NCBI GenBank assembly: GCA_037783415.1
Contig: JAZGTN010000189.1
Coordinates: 372,001 to 436,000 of the forward strand
DNA from: Leptasterias polaris
Taxonomy: Eukaryota > Echinodermata > Asteroidea > Forcipulatida > Asteriidae
Direction of reading: 5' to 3'
DNA length: 64,000 nucleotides
The notes beneath the pieces were generated by a model. It was not told the DNA's origin and ran no database searches. It worked only from the letters and a program-made list of their open reading frames with translations. Numbering within the stretch: the first letter of the stretch is position 1; each line of letters opens with the position of its first letter. A program made the position numbers and the translations under genes. Positions 21,600 to 33,497 of this stretch are shown here, piece after piece.

Positions 21600-22735
21600 C
21601 CCGTGTGAGACGGCCAAAAATTGGCTGCACACGCTCTTGGAGTAAAAACATGAAACTCCTCGGACTTTTGCCATAAAGGGGCCCAATAAACGGACAGACA
21701 AGCAGATTCTCCGCCCGAGGTTCGGGTAATCGGCTCGAGTTCAGAGGCAAAAAGTCCTCAATACGGTAGGCTTTTGGCGGCGCCCGCTGCGTTCCGAGGA
21801 AGGGTCCTCTTCAGAGCAAGCAGGCTCGTGGGTGCTGGCACCCACGAGGGTGTTGGTGACCGAACCCAGCGACCTCTTTTGGGCTTGGACTCCGGGAAAA
21901 GTGCATGGGCGACTGGTACGGGGGTAGGGTCCTCTCGAAAGGGTACAACAATGTTCAGAAAAATAAAAAATCCTTCCCCTCGGCGTCAGCGGCCCGGGAT
22001 GCCTCCCTGGCCATGGAAAACGTCTCCCAACCCGGTTTCTGAGGGCCGGGCGGAACCTCCTGCGGGTGGATCGCGCCGCTTCCACCGGTGGTCGCCCTCC
22101 GGTCCACGGTGACTCTGGCGACTACGGGAAGTCCCACTCCTAGGAAGGGAAAACCAGCGGGCACGGAGGCGATCTCCCCGTGGCCCACGGCTCATTTCCT
22201 CCAAGACCCGCTTCGGCAGCGTTGATCCTCGGTCTATCTGGCTGGGCCTTTCTCGGAGAAAATAACCACCGGGCGGAGAGAAAACCACGCCGTGGCAGAC
22301 GGCTGAAAATCGCCTGCACGCGCTCCCGGAGAAAATCCGAAAAGTCCTCGGACTTTGAACCAAATCTGGCCCAGAAAACGGACAAATAAGCAAGTCTTCG
22401 AGCTTCGGGAAAATGGCTCGAGTTCAGAGGCAAAAAGTCCTCAAGAGATACGCCGGCGCCCGCTGCGTTCCGAGAAGGCCTCCTCTTCGGAGCAGAGGCA
22501 TTCGTGGGACTCCAGACCCACGAGGGCCTTCGTGACCTAGCTCAAAGAGCCGAATTTGGCCCATAGTCCCTCGGAAGTGTAGGGGTAAGAGGTCGCCCCC
22601 CAACCCTAGGGATGTTGGGGCTACTATAGAGGGTAGGGTCCTCTCGGCTCCGCTGAAACATAAAAAAAAGGAAAACCTCATAGCAACGTGCACGAATCGG
22701 TCCTCTCGGCTCCGCTGAAACATTTAAAAAAAACT
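21600..22735. repeat. Large direct duplication (offset 683 bp) in GC-rich cargo
   Basis: GGCTCGAGTTCAGAGGCA at 21732 and 22415, preceded in both copies by a GACGGC-AAAAT-GCCTGCAC-CGCTC block and a CTCGGACTTT block, and followed by GGCGCCCGCTGCGTTCCGAG and CCCACGAGGG. The segment after it (GTAGGGTCCTCTCG) is also repeated (21926; 22632) and again in short form at 22699. Such nested duplications resemble rDNA spacer architecture. Confidence 0.75.
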
Positions 22736-24275
22736 TAAAAAAACAAACTATAGAATCGTACACGAATTGGCTTTCCATGACGGGCGAGAGCGGAGCCGGC
22801 GGTCTCACGGAGCGCAAACCTACCCCAGGGGCGGCGATCTAGGGAACTAGAGTTGGGTTTTATACCTACGGGAGCGGTCCGGGCCGGCGGTTCACCGGGA
22901 CCGGAGACGCATCCCCTTTTTAATCCTGAAGTAATAAATGGTCATATACACAGGAAGACGGTATCAAACTCAAACTAGACATTAGGTGTTTGTGAACAAA
23001 CACAAAGCTGTTCCGTGTATTATTGTTTTGCTTCGATTAAGTGCTTCAAAGCTTTAAAGTTGGTCTGATTTCAAGATAGAAGACTTTTGACCCTTGACAG
23101 GCCCCTTTTCACTTAAGTGTGCTTAAAAACCTAAACCTGGTCTTCATTCTGATACTGAATGGAAAGGAGCTTTTAAACCAGAAATAAAGGTCAACATGGG
23201 GTCATGGATTCCTTGTCTAACATTTAATTAAAAGGGTTTATAAATAACTGAAAAGAAATTGAAAATCGGGTGTGTAGTCTTGAGATATGGTCCCACATAA
23301 TTTAAAGGTGACACACTTGCTAAATTGAGACAATCTTTAATTAGTTGGGCTGAGCTAATTATTGGCCTGAGAATATTTTTCCGCTCGAGAGATATGGCCA
23401 GGGATGTAACAAACAGATCTATGAAGAAAAATATTAAAATTTCATAAATTAAAGGTGACACAAATTTCGTCAAAGTTAGATATGTTTTACATACTTTGTA
23501 CATTGTGTGGCTATACACGCGCTAATTTGAGACAATCTTTAATTAGTTGGGCTGAGCTAATTAGTGAGATGAGAATATTTTTCCGCTCAGGAGATATGGC
23601 TAGGGATGTAACAAACAGATCTATGAAGAAAAATATGAAAATTTCATAAATTAAAGGTGACACAACCTTATTTAAAGTAGGCATGTAACACACACCGTCT
23701 TTGTGTTGTTATTGACATGTAGTGACGGTCTTTAGCGGAAATTTTGAAATTCGGTGCTGAGAAGAAATTCGGTGCTGGGGCCTGATTCGGTGCTGGGCCC
23801 AAATTCGGTGCTCACTACTTCAGCCTGGTGCTGGAGAGGAGGTAGTCCGAGCTCACCACCTCGATCCTCTCCGCCGCGCCGAGTAGACGAAGACTGGAAG
23901 ACGATGTAACTTGTTGTTAATAATGTAACTTAATGTAACTTGTAAGCATTTCTTCCCACCTACGACAACTAAGTTGAGTACTATTCTAATAACGATACGA
24001 ATTAAGACTTCCTAAGACTTACTGGTGAGTGTACTGTGAATGTGATTAGCTTTATGGTTATTTAGTATATGAAAAGTATTAATATAAAATTAATTTTGTT
24101 CATAAATTAGTGGAAATCACAAAATTTGAGATTTGATCTGATTAAGTTGTAAGTAGTCTAGTTGGATAGAGCTCTTTGAGACATTCATTTTGATACTTTA
24201 CTTGTGGGGATTGGTTCATGAAAACCGGACTTATGGAAGGTCAAAGTTAAAAATATTTGACCTTGTTTACAAATA

Positions 24276-25276
24276 TCGTAGGACGCCCTGTATTCAGGGC
24301 GTCCCTGAAATCGAGGCAAATCTTTTACCTCTCTGTGCGCGATGTAAACAGTCCCTAGATACAATTTTTGTGGTTTGACTTGCCAAGCAAAGAGTCTCCT
24401 CTCATTTGACCAAAACTTAGAAACATGTAAGGCTCCACTGGTTGATTGCACTTGTAAATGCAAAAAGTTGTGGTATTTAGGCATTTCTGCAAGGTACAAA
24501 AATATGTCATACTGTCGGGGCCATAAAAAAAAAATTCCCCACCGAAAAAGTTTCATCAAACACTTTTTCAATTCACAATTCACGATGATCAAATCATGTG
24601 ACTGAACATTCTGCTGAGCATTCTGGGAAAAAAAATACAGAGGCTTAAAGAAGCCACGTGCCTTATATCATTTTCTAATAGTCTGGATAATTTTTTGTGT
24701 GTAACACTCTATCATTTTTGTTATTAATATTAAAATTTAAACATCAGCTTTGTGATTCGATTATCACTGTTTATTTATATGCTTTATTTTAAATGTTAAG
24801 AAACATAAAAAGACACAAAACTAAATAAAAATAAGATTTCAAAGCCAAAAATTATTTACATTTTTTTTTTTTTTTTTTAAGTTTTTGAAAAATACCATGG
24901 TTATTTTTAGAACTAGATAAAAAATATGTTGAATAAAATGAAGAAAACTGCTGGCTATAGAGTCATACACTAAGTCTCACAGAACACTTGTAGTCACTGC
25001 AGATGTTTCTTCCACGTATGGCTTCACCCGGACACCATACTTTCTTGTTTGCATCGAAAACAGGTCAAACTCAAAACAAATGGGACGCTATTGAAGTCAT
25101 CGAAGATCGGTGCGTGGTGTGAAAGTTTCAATGTCCATCACGTTTTAATATATGTTTGCATATTTCTTATAAACAAAGGAAGGTAATTAGGGCATCAGTT
25201 GATTATGGAATATTTTTATTTTTTTTCAATTCAAAGAAAAAGGCATACTACATCGAAAACCGGACAGGGGAGGATA
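24276..25276. repeat. Unclassified 1.0-kb dispersed repeat, copy 2
   Basis: Same orientation and extent as copy 1 at 16678-17700. The start differs in a few bases (GGACGCCCTGTATTCAGGGC) and the poly-T/A stretches differ in length. It lies in the spacer between the two divergent genes, 440 bp beyond the fold-back element. Confidence 0.85.
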
Positions 25277-25885
25277 CAATACTCCCCAATAGGCCCTACA
25301 TTACAATTTTGTGTGACCTTGTACCAGCGCAACGTTTTCGCGGTTGCGCACAACAGCCAATTCCCCTTGCGTAATTGAACATTTCCCAAGGGCCGTATCA
25401 ACGTGTTTGACAGTCAAGTGCGAAAAAGCGCGACAACTAATAGTTTTAATTCAAAAATTAATTACATAATTAAATACTCAACTAACTGTCATTTTTGGTT
25501 CATTATGGGGCCCTAAGAGGATAACTACTTACAGTTCACAATGAATTTGAGTGCAGAAAACAAGATTTCTTGTGATTTTACAGAAAGTTTTTCACAAATA
25601 CTCCAACAAAACGGACGCCAAATTGCATATCAATCGCGAGAGAAAAACTCCATCTTGAAAGTAGAAACGGGAATAACATGGGTTAAATCTATATCCCTCC
25701 GCACCACCGATCTCTCTATAGCGTTGTACACGTTGAGGTGGTCACAGTTTCCCATTAACAAAAAGTGGCTGCGCGGTGAACAGCGCCCTCACTCAGTATT
25801 GATTGACACTACATAAATAATATTACAATTTTTACATTACAATTTAATAATAAATTAATATATCGGAAGCCAATATATCGGATCG
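25277..25885. other. Intergenic, with an unassigned frame at 25541-25816
   Basis: A 91-codon plus-strand frame begins ATGAATTTGAGTGCAGAA and runs without interruption (FTESFSQILQQNG...), but no domain is recognised and no splice partner is apparent. Nothing else seen. Confidence 0.2.
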
Positions 25886-26075
25886 TAGGAGTAGGACATC
25901 CTGTGTATACGAGGCGACCCTGAAATCGAGGCAAACCTTTTACCTCACTGCGCGCGATGTAAACAGTCCCGAGATACAGAAACATGTTCAAGGCTCCACT
26001 GGTTAGTTCCACTTGTAAATGCAAAAAGTTGTGGTATTATTAGGCATTTCTACAAGGTAACAACAATTATGCCCA
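25886..26075. repeat. Unclassified 1.0-kb repeat, partial copy 3
   Basis: It matches the first part of the repeat (GAGGCGACCCTGAAATCGAG, GCGCGCGATGTAAACAGTCCC, AAGGCTCCACTGGTTAGT, GCAAAAAGTTGTGGTA, GCCCACCGAAAAAGTT) but lacks an internal segment and everything after the GCCCACCG word. Older and truncated. Confidence 0.8.
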
Positions 26076-26964
26076 CCGAAAAAGTTGGAAGGCACTAAAA
26101 ACTATTGCTTCCAGCGGTTCGGTGCCTTTCGGCCAGTCGGGTGCCTTTCGGATGCGACGGGTGAAGGAAACACGCACACGCACGCACGTACAGAGCGTTG
26201 GCCATTGGCTGTGTGCGCAAAATAGGCCTAAGGGAAATTCACACCTCTGAATTTTTAGTTATCCCAATGGAATAGGGTAGCCCTATGCCCTCGGCCCTAG
26301 ATCCAAACTTTGTGTGTTGTTCACCATAATTATTAAAACAACACAAAAGAAAAATACAAGTACACAAATATTCCAGAGAATATGTCAACGTTTATTTTTT
26401 GTTAAGTTCAGATCGAACACGAAAACTAGTATTTAATATTTAGTAGATGCACGTGCTGTTTTCAAATCTCATCAAGGAACAGGTCTCAGACGAATAGTGC
26501 ATGAAGCAAACTAACCTCTGTGACCTGGTAATTAAAAATCCCATGACTAAATACAAATGCTGTTTTTAAATCCCTATATCCATCCTCATGTCAAGGGACA
26601 GCTACATGTAGGTCTCACACGTAAGTACATGAAGCCATGGAGGTAGCAAACCAACCTCTGTGACCAGCCCCCGATTTAACGAAACTCATCGCAAGAAGCG
26701 GTGCATCGTATGGTTTGCGATGCGTCGCACACCTACATGTACATGTATGACACGTCGCGGCTGCGACGAGTTCTACATTCCGTTTCACCATACATGTCAT
26801 AAGCGCGACGAGTCGCAACTCAAAACCATTTTCACTCTTAATAAAAACAACCCTTTGGACGAGGATGAACTGCTAAAGTTGTGTGGCTGTTTTGTGTTGT
26901 ATACATCTTGGTCATGAAACAGTCGTGTATACATGTAGTTCATTCAAGATGGCAGGAGAGTGAA
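26076..26964 (+). promoter_or_regulatory. Spacer and candidate OCRL promoter
   Basis: Sequence upstream of the tentative first OCRL exon. 26140-26170 holds alternating GCACGCACGC runs. 26690-26820 has a cluster of GCGACG/CGTCGC words around an ACATGTACATGT motif. A 'TTCAAGATGGC' element at 26944-26953 contains the YY1-like AAGATGGC core typical of initiator-proximal sites in animal promoters; this is suggestive only. Confidence 0.3.
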
Positions 26965-26989
26965 ATGTCGTCTGCTAAAAGTACTCAAA
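26965..26989 (+). CDS. OCRL: OCRL/INPP5B-type phosphatase, tentative first coding exon
   Basis: ATG at 26965 opens a 25-base coding piece (MSSAKSTQ plus one base) followed by a consensus donor, CAAA|GTAAGT. One trailing base is exactly what the next recognised exon (37232) needs to complete its first codon. The nearby ATG at 26949 closes at once (MAGE stop), making it a possible short upstream frame. An exon this short cannot be established by homology, and an additional exon between it and 37232 cannot be excluded. Confidence 0.4.
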
Positions 26990-29354
26990 GTAAGTATTGT
27001 TGTTGATAAGAGTTTCTGTCGATCGTTTACACCGTAAATGCAAAAAGTCATATTTTGTCTTGTTTGTTACAGGTTGTTTTTCAGTGTACATTTCCTTTTC
27101 ACATAATAACCTTGTTTCCTCCCTCAGAGTATTTCTGATTTTATTAATGTACATCTAATTATTATTATTGTAACTATATAGTTTTTATCCACAGCTTTCT
27201 TTCATGTTTGTGTTTCTCTTTGACCATGTCTAACCAATGGTTTGAACATCCAAGAAGGAAATGACTAATACTTTTGTCTTTGCCTTCTCCTTTTCCCACA
27301 CAGATATCTTATTCTTATTCTTTATTTGGCCATTAAACAATTACAAACAGACAGTATGTAAAATGGATATATAAAAACAAAAGAAAACAAAAGTAAAAAC
27401 AAAGCAAGACAAACCTTAAGGGCAAAACTAAATTACAAAACAACCGTAATGTGATGGCCAGGATCAACAAAAGTATAATAAAACACTGTAGCTCGAAAGC
27501 CTGTTAATCCAGTCACATAGGGAGGCACAAACACTAAATAAAATACTCTCTTTGGAAAAATAAAAATAATTTAGAATAAATATATATAATCTGCATACAC
27601 AAAGCACAACTTAAAATAACAAAAACAAATTTGATACAAAAAGAGGTTAACCTTTACAACAAGAGCATGGCAAAAACAAACACTAGAAATAAGACAAGCA
27701 AATAAAACAAAATAAATAAATAGTTAAATTAAAAATATAGATATAAAGTATTAATAAATAAATGAATAAATAAATAAATAAGTACATGTAAAAAAGAAAT
27801 AAAGCAATAAATATGCAATAATGGATGGATAAACAAATAAATAGGATAATAAATAAAAGAAAACAAATTGATAAAATAATAACACAAGCAACGAAAAAGT
27901 TAATCAAACAATCTCCTTTTCCAACATAAATACATGAACAATCAAATATGAGTAAAGCAATCAAAACAACCACTTTTTTAGGCTGCCCTACACTGTATTT
28001 AAAACTAATTATTTACCATTCTTCCAACCTTCCATTTTGTTCTTTGTGTTTCCAACCTTTTGTGGTCAAGCTATCCCCTTCCCTTCATAACCCCCCCCCC
28101 CCTTTGTCTTCATAATCCCTGCTTACCCCCCTGCCCTCTCTGACTGATTTCTGCTTTTCTCTCTCCACTCTCTCTACATGTATTCATGTATTTCCACTTG
28201 ACTGCTCTTGTACCTCCTGTATGCTTGTATGTGTGTTGTTTTGTCATTTAGCCTTCGAGAAAGACTCTGCTAGGGTCGAAACGTCAGGCCACTAACTTAT
28301 TTTTTGCATTTATACCTCAGGTCCTTTAGGTTGGTAAGCAGTTTGCAACAGCTAATTCTATTTTCTCATTAAATTAACACTAACAGTACATGTGTCCTAA
28401 GGACCATTCAATGTCAAGCTTGGAAATCTGATGGATAGGCCTACATTGTATAACGAGAAATCAATAAACGAGGCTTACAACATCACTGCACAAAACTGAT
28501 GATATTATGACCACTATTGGCAAGGCTGGGTAATGATAATGATATTTGAAACAATGTCCAGTGTATTGAAAAACAGAACGTCCAATATATTGGGAGAAAA
28601 GTTGAGAGTGTCTGTATTAAATGTTGAACAACTTGGTCTGTGTTGAAAAAGGTGTTGATTTAATTTTGGATGTTGAAATTGCCAAGTAAATTAACTGCAT
28701 AATATTGCGGAAGAATGTTCAAATCCCTGTCCAGAGATTCCTCAAGTTTATCTTTGAAATCCGAAGGTGGTTGGTATAAATAGGCAGCCATTGATGATCT
28801 CTCCTTGTTTGGTTTTGGTTTGAACTATCTATTGAATTTCTATGTCTGTATTTATTTTTTGTAAGTAGTATACATTGTACACAGCATACACATTAAAGCC
28901 TTTTCCTGTAGTAGACTCGTTTGGTAGAATTATGCAGCATTTAATGTGACAGTCCTTGTAGCATTCTAATGCTCGAGGATTGCGAGCAACAGGTTTATCA
29001 CAGGCAGTGCATGGTTTTTGTAGTGGGCCAGGGTTGGGGTGAATATCTCAAGCAATCAGAATACATGTGCCAAGATCCACATGAAACATAGCTGTATGGT
29101 TGTTGTATTTAGCATGTTGGAGAACCATATTGTGGAGATGATCAATATTTTTATGCGAGGTCCAGCTAATAGGCCCTTTGTTCGATAGTAAGAATGCGCT
29201 GTTAATGCAGCCCATATCGGTTTGGTAACAGGAGCAAGAAAAACAGCCCAAATGTTGACGACATTTCATAGGCCATTAGTTTACAATCTGACAGTATGCC
29301 TTTTTAAAATGCTAATTGCACATTGTCATCACTCGCTGTTTACATGTAGTTGTT
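26990..29354. other. OCRL intron 1, first part, including AT-rich low-complexity DNA
   Basis: 27330-27965 is A/T-rich simple sequence with an AAATA/AATAAATAAATA core, whose antisense translation is just Ile/Phe/Tyr/Leu. 28080-28100 has a poly-C run. 28255-28300 carries AGGGTCGAAACGTCAGG, a word I associate with ends of Penelope-like or similar retroelements but cannot assign. No gene recognised. Confidence 0.55.
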
Positions 29355-29360
29355 ACATGT

Positions 29361-30253
29361 CAGGCATGAGAATCTTCCGGATTTTTCACTTCAAATTATG
29401 TGGTCTCCGAGTTCAGTGTGAATTTGATATAAAATTTGGGGGGTAGGGTGTGGGTGTATACATGTAAATTTCACTAATCTCTCTAATACGATCAGAAACT
29501 GTTAGTTAATTTTACCTTTACAGTGATTTTTACACCGTTCGAAAATAAATTGCGTCCCGGCGGCGGCCGGACCAATATGCGGTGATTTGTTTCTTCCATG
29601 TGCGTCGCATATTATGCAGCTAGATCTATTGATATGTGTAGACTTTCCTCATTCCCCGCTTCATTCGATTTGTTTAATGTGTTTTACGGCTGGAGATATT
29701 TTTACGCATTGAACTATGACCTGGAAGAAACTGCAATGAGTGTGCGTCATATACACGTGTGTGAGGAGAATCGTCGACGTTTGAGTTGACGTCTCACATT
29801 ATTTTTCCAAAATGCTGCGGTTTGTAAACTGTCAGGATAATCTTGGAGATACTAAAAGGTGTTTGAAGAACAATTTTCAATGTCCAAAAGGGGGCAACAC
29901 TTAACCCAATGATTCACAAACACAGGTAAAGACCCCAAAAATCTAAATTTCCGAACATTACTGCTCCGTTCATATTTTCGTGGATTATTTCGGAAGATCA
30001 TTTATTTGCTTTTTTAGACAACATACGTCCGATTTAATTTTTTTTAAAAGTATTTTCCTCCTATTAACTCGTCCCCGGTCCCATCTATTTTCCCATATAA
30101 CGCCCGAGGGGTTCACCGAGTGCGGCGCTGACGCCCGAGTAAAGTTGCCCAATTTCCGGACATGCACAAATTCGGAAATTGCCCAAAATCCGGACATGCA
30201 TTTTTAGCGTTAGATATTTCCGGATTTTTTTTCATCGCCTATTCTCATGCCTG
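29361..30253. mobile_element. TIR DNA element B (related to element A), 893 bp
   Basis: The left end CAGGCATGAGAAT and the right end ATTCTCATGCCTG are perfect inverses. Each is flanked by ACATGT (29355-29360; 30254-30259), as in element A at 870-1945. TCTTCCGGATTTTT follows the left end. Near the right end ATTTCCGGATTTTT recurs in plus orientation, and several TCCGGACATGCA words precede it. Interior frames are short with no transposase motif. It lies in OCRL intron 1. Confidence 0.7.
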
Positions 30254-30259
30254 ACATGT

Positions 30260-31849
30260 ACATGTAGGTGGATCTGGCCCTTGAGGATACGATACTATAT
30301 TTTATTTCATCATACCAATAGCGGAAAAACCACTACAGGCACGTGTATTTATGAATTTTGAACAGGTATTTTTTAATAGTAGGCCCCTATAGGCATTCTG
30401 GTTGATGACAGATACTGTAAATTGTAAATTGTATATATATTTAAGTTTGTTTCCTGTTTTTAAAAACCAAATTAATCATACAATTAGTGATAAAAACATT
30501 GATTTCTGATAATAGTATACTGTAGGCCAGTTTAAATGTCTATTTACACTAATTAGTTTTACAAGTCAATTACTCACTTCGACTGAAGTCTGATGTAAAA
30601 TAAAGATGCATGACTGCACATCTCATTAGGTGTTCTGGTTCAGCCCGAGACACCTCTTGTTAAAAAAAAATAGGTGTTTAACACCTCTTGTTTTTGTTCA
30701 GTTGTTTAAAAAGACACAAACCTTTTCTTTTCCCAGCAAGTTTCCACTGACAAAGTCACACATTCCCAAGATCAAATGAAGTTCAAACTTCTCAAATGTA
30801 GTTGGATCTTTACTACTAGATGAAATCGCTTTAGTGATGACGTCAAATTGCATTAAATTAAAGTTTGATTAAAAAACAATCATACCAGCAATTCTTTAAC
30901 TACATGTACATGTACCCAATGGCTTTTACAATCTATACATCAATGGAAGGTCTTCAAAAACTGAACAAACGCAATGTACGGTAATCAAAAAATTTGACAT
31001 CAGGCTCTAAGTCTTTGAGCCTGATTAAACTTTTGCATAGAGATGATACCAATGTGATCTTAACTTCTGGTTGAAATTGGATGTAAAAGCACTTGTACCT
31101 ATTGACAGTTTAAACTGTGCCAAGAAATGAACGTACGTGTAAAATGCATGTTAATTGTACATATATGTGTATGTACTCCAGTGAATACAGAAGCACTCTC
31201 AATTGATGGCTGCTCAAAGTCCACAAAGCCTGATTAGGCATTAGGCCTTGGTTAGTCAGTTAGTGTTTAATATAACTGTCCATGCAAAACCCTAAATGTT
31301 AGCATTGTTGTCTGCTAACAAAGACACACTTTCTAAACTTCCATACCTTAAAACTTCACACATAGTTAGATCTGCAACTTAGGAGATGACAGCGCTGTAG
31401 TGACGTCATCAGGTGTTAATTTAATCGTAGTCAAAGCTTTTGCTTGTCACTCGATTAAAAGTGTAATCTACTCTGATTTGATTTAATGTACAGTAAGATG
31501 CAATTTAATCCCTTTCATCTTTATGAAAATGATGGTTAACTCTTTCTTCTTGTTTTTGTCCTATTTTTTCAGATTGATGACAGCATATACATGCAGTAAC
31601 ATCTCCACATCAAGGAGCATCCATCCTCTATCAATGGTTGTAATTAGCACCAAGCTGACATGGATATATTGACTGCTATCAATACAAAGTTAGCACATGA
31701 TGCTCATGTGCAATGTATGGATATATCCTTTGAATAACAATCAAGATTGTCTCTACTTTTCACTCTTTTTGTGTAATTTAATGATTTAAATGGGTCAAAG
31801 GGTTAGGATGACCGGGATGGTGTGAGGAATTGAGCCACCTCTCACTATT
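30260..31849. other. OCRL intron 1, unassigned
   Basis: AT-rich. 30640-30690 has two ACACCTCTTGTT words around a poly-A run. 31380-31440 holds GTGACGTCATCAGGTGTTAATTTAAT, similar to the left window edge. No gene recognised. Confidence 0.5.
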
Positions 31850-32335
31850 AAATATCTCACATGGTCGGCGTCTCCAACAGCCTCTCCTAACCAAACTCCT
31901 ACTGCTTGGCTTCATGCGCCGATCTCTGTTTCAAACCGATGGCAGAGGTGTGAATGCGAGTTTCTGGCGCCTAAAAACCAGACAGCTCCAGGCAGGTGGG
32001 GTTCGTTAGCCATGGGAGGCAGCCCACCTACATGTAGGAGAAGGAAAACTCTGACAACTGAATCAGCTTGTCAGCTAAGGAGGGTGTGTGGACACACCCC
32101 TGCAGGATGAAAAACAAGACCTGACAAAGGGCGGATGAACTCCTAGGAGCCAACGGCCTCTACACCCTGGGCTGTTGTCAAGTGGTGAACGGTCTCTCTT
32201 GAGGGAGCGGATGAACTGTGCCTCACCAGCCAACGGTTTCGAGCGGATGAGCTGGGGAGAAGGGGATCCGGACTCCCTTAAGCCGGATGTAGAAGGACCC
32301 GACCCACTACATTACTACAGGTCGAGAATACCTTC

Positions 32336-33300
32336 ATGAAAGTCAACCAACAGAAAAAAGCTATGATATCCAAAGGTGGGACCCGCAGGCTGGAGGATCC
32401 AAAATGCTACTATGGGGAGGAGAGAGCTACAACTCCAACTAGTTCTGGCGATAATGACAGTCTAGAGATAAAGCCTGCAATGGGACTCTCTGGATCTGAC
32501 CACCCCACGAACGAAAAGAGAAGCAGCTCACTCTGGTCATCAACATCAATAGCGACATGGAATGTCAGAGGTTTATCTACAGGAAAGATACAAACAATAA
32601 CTTCAGAGATGGAGAGGTGCAAAATCACGGTACTGGGAATCTCAGAGCACTGGTGGTTAGGACAAGGCAGGTTTACAACTGAAGAAGGCTGTGTCATGGT
32701 ATACTCTGGGAAAGACGGAGGGCGAAAGCAAAGCGGAGTTGGTTTTATTATAGCAAAATCAACTGCCAACACAATTCTAGGCTACAATCCCATCAGCGAA
32801 AGAATCATCACTATCAGACTGAAAGCACATCCAGTGAATATCACACTGGTTCAGGTGTACGCTCCCACCTCAAACTCAACGGAAAAAAGGATAGAGATCA
32901 CTTTTATGATGAACTCCAACACACACTGGACAACACCCCTCGTAGAGATGTAACCATGGTAATAGGGGATTTCAATGCTAAAGTTGGCCAGACAGACCAG
33001 AAAAGTGGTTCTGTGGGGAAATTCGGCCTGGGAGATAGGAACGAACAAGGAGAGAAAATTATTGATTTTTGCAGAGCAAACGAGCTCGTCATTGGCAACA
33101 CACTCTTTCAACACCACCCCAGACGACTGTATACTTGGATTAGTCCTGGGGATAGAGCCAGAAACCAAATCGACTATGTCCTTGTCCAGCGAAGATGGCG
33201 ATCAGTAATCTATAATGTGAAAACTAGACCGAGCGCGGATTGTGGAAGCGACCATCAAATGCTGATCGCACAAATGAAAATGAGGCTGAAATTCCAGAAA
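32336..33300 (+). pseudogene. RTE endonuclease region (frameshifted)
   Basis: The first frame (32336-32953) carries SIATWNVRGLSTGKI, LGISEHWW, GVGFIIAK and VQVYAPTSNSTE, the N-terminal half of an exonuclease-endonuclease-phosphatase (APE-type) fold. After a one-base shift near 32905 the second frame continues with MVIGDFNAKVG, NTLFQHHPRRLYTWISPG, NQIDYVLV and CGSDHQMLIAQMK. GDFNA and SDH are catalytic motifs of this endonuclease family, which nicks target DNA to prime reverse transcription. All key motifs are present; only the reading frame is broken. Confidence 0.88.
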
Positions 33301-33497
33301 CAACCAAAAACACCAACAAGATATGATGTTGAGCGGATTCCGAGACAGTTTGGAGTAGAAGTAAGCAACAGGTTCTCTGCACTTCTGGAATCAGCGGAGG
33401 AAGAACACATGCCGAATGAACTGTGGGAGAACTTGAAGGAGATTGTGAATCAAGCTGCTGAAAGACACATCCCAAAGAAACGGAAACTCAAACAACC

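Larger units (their letters stand above)
19206..23829. mobile_element. 4.6-kb fold-back element with GC-rich cargo
   Basis: The left arm (19206-19868) and right arm (about 23296-23829) are inverted copies. ACCAGGCTGAAGT and three GCACCGAATT/GCACCGAATC words at the left outer end reappear as ATTCGGTGCT words and ACTTCAGCCTGGT at the right outer end, followed by matching AT-rich sub-repeats. Between the arms lies about 3.05 kb of strikingly GC-rich DNA (19870-22925) and 370 bp of AT-rich DNA (22926-23295). No transposase or RT is recognisable. The composition break at both arm borders indicates captured cargo or a composite element. No clear target duplication was found. Confidence 0.7.

Noticed and set aside
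19864..22817. Many long open frames on both strands of the GC-rich block (for example 20097-20513 plus, 20524-21069 minus, 20967-21521 plus).
   Set aside because: They overlap in several frames, are built from tandem repeats, have Pro/Arg/Ser-rich composition without domains, and follow from a GC-rich sequence with few stop codons.
19870..22925. Ribosomal RNA gene inside the GC-rich block.
   Set aside because: None of the universally conserved 18S, 5.8S or 28S words was seen; at most a spacer-like origin is possible.
16678..25276. LTR retrotransposon with the two 1-kb copies as LTRs.
   Set aside because: The 6.6 kb between them contains a host exon and an unrelated fold-back element, with no gag or pol, and the copies lack TG...CA ends.
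27683..27973. 96-codon minus-strand hydrophobic frame.
   Set aside because: It is simple A/T-rich sequence; the product is only Ile/Leu/Phe/Tyr repeats.
28255..28300. Second hammerhead-like motif around AGGGTCGAAACGTC.
   Set aside because: A GAAAC-GTC-like 3' half is suggestive, but no CTGATGA core or pairing stem II could be found nearby.
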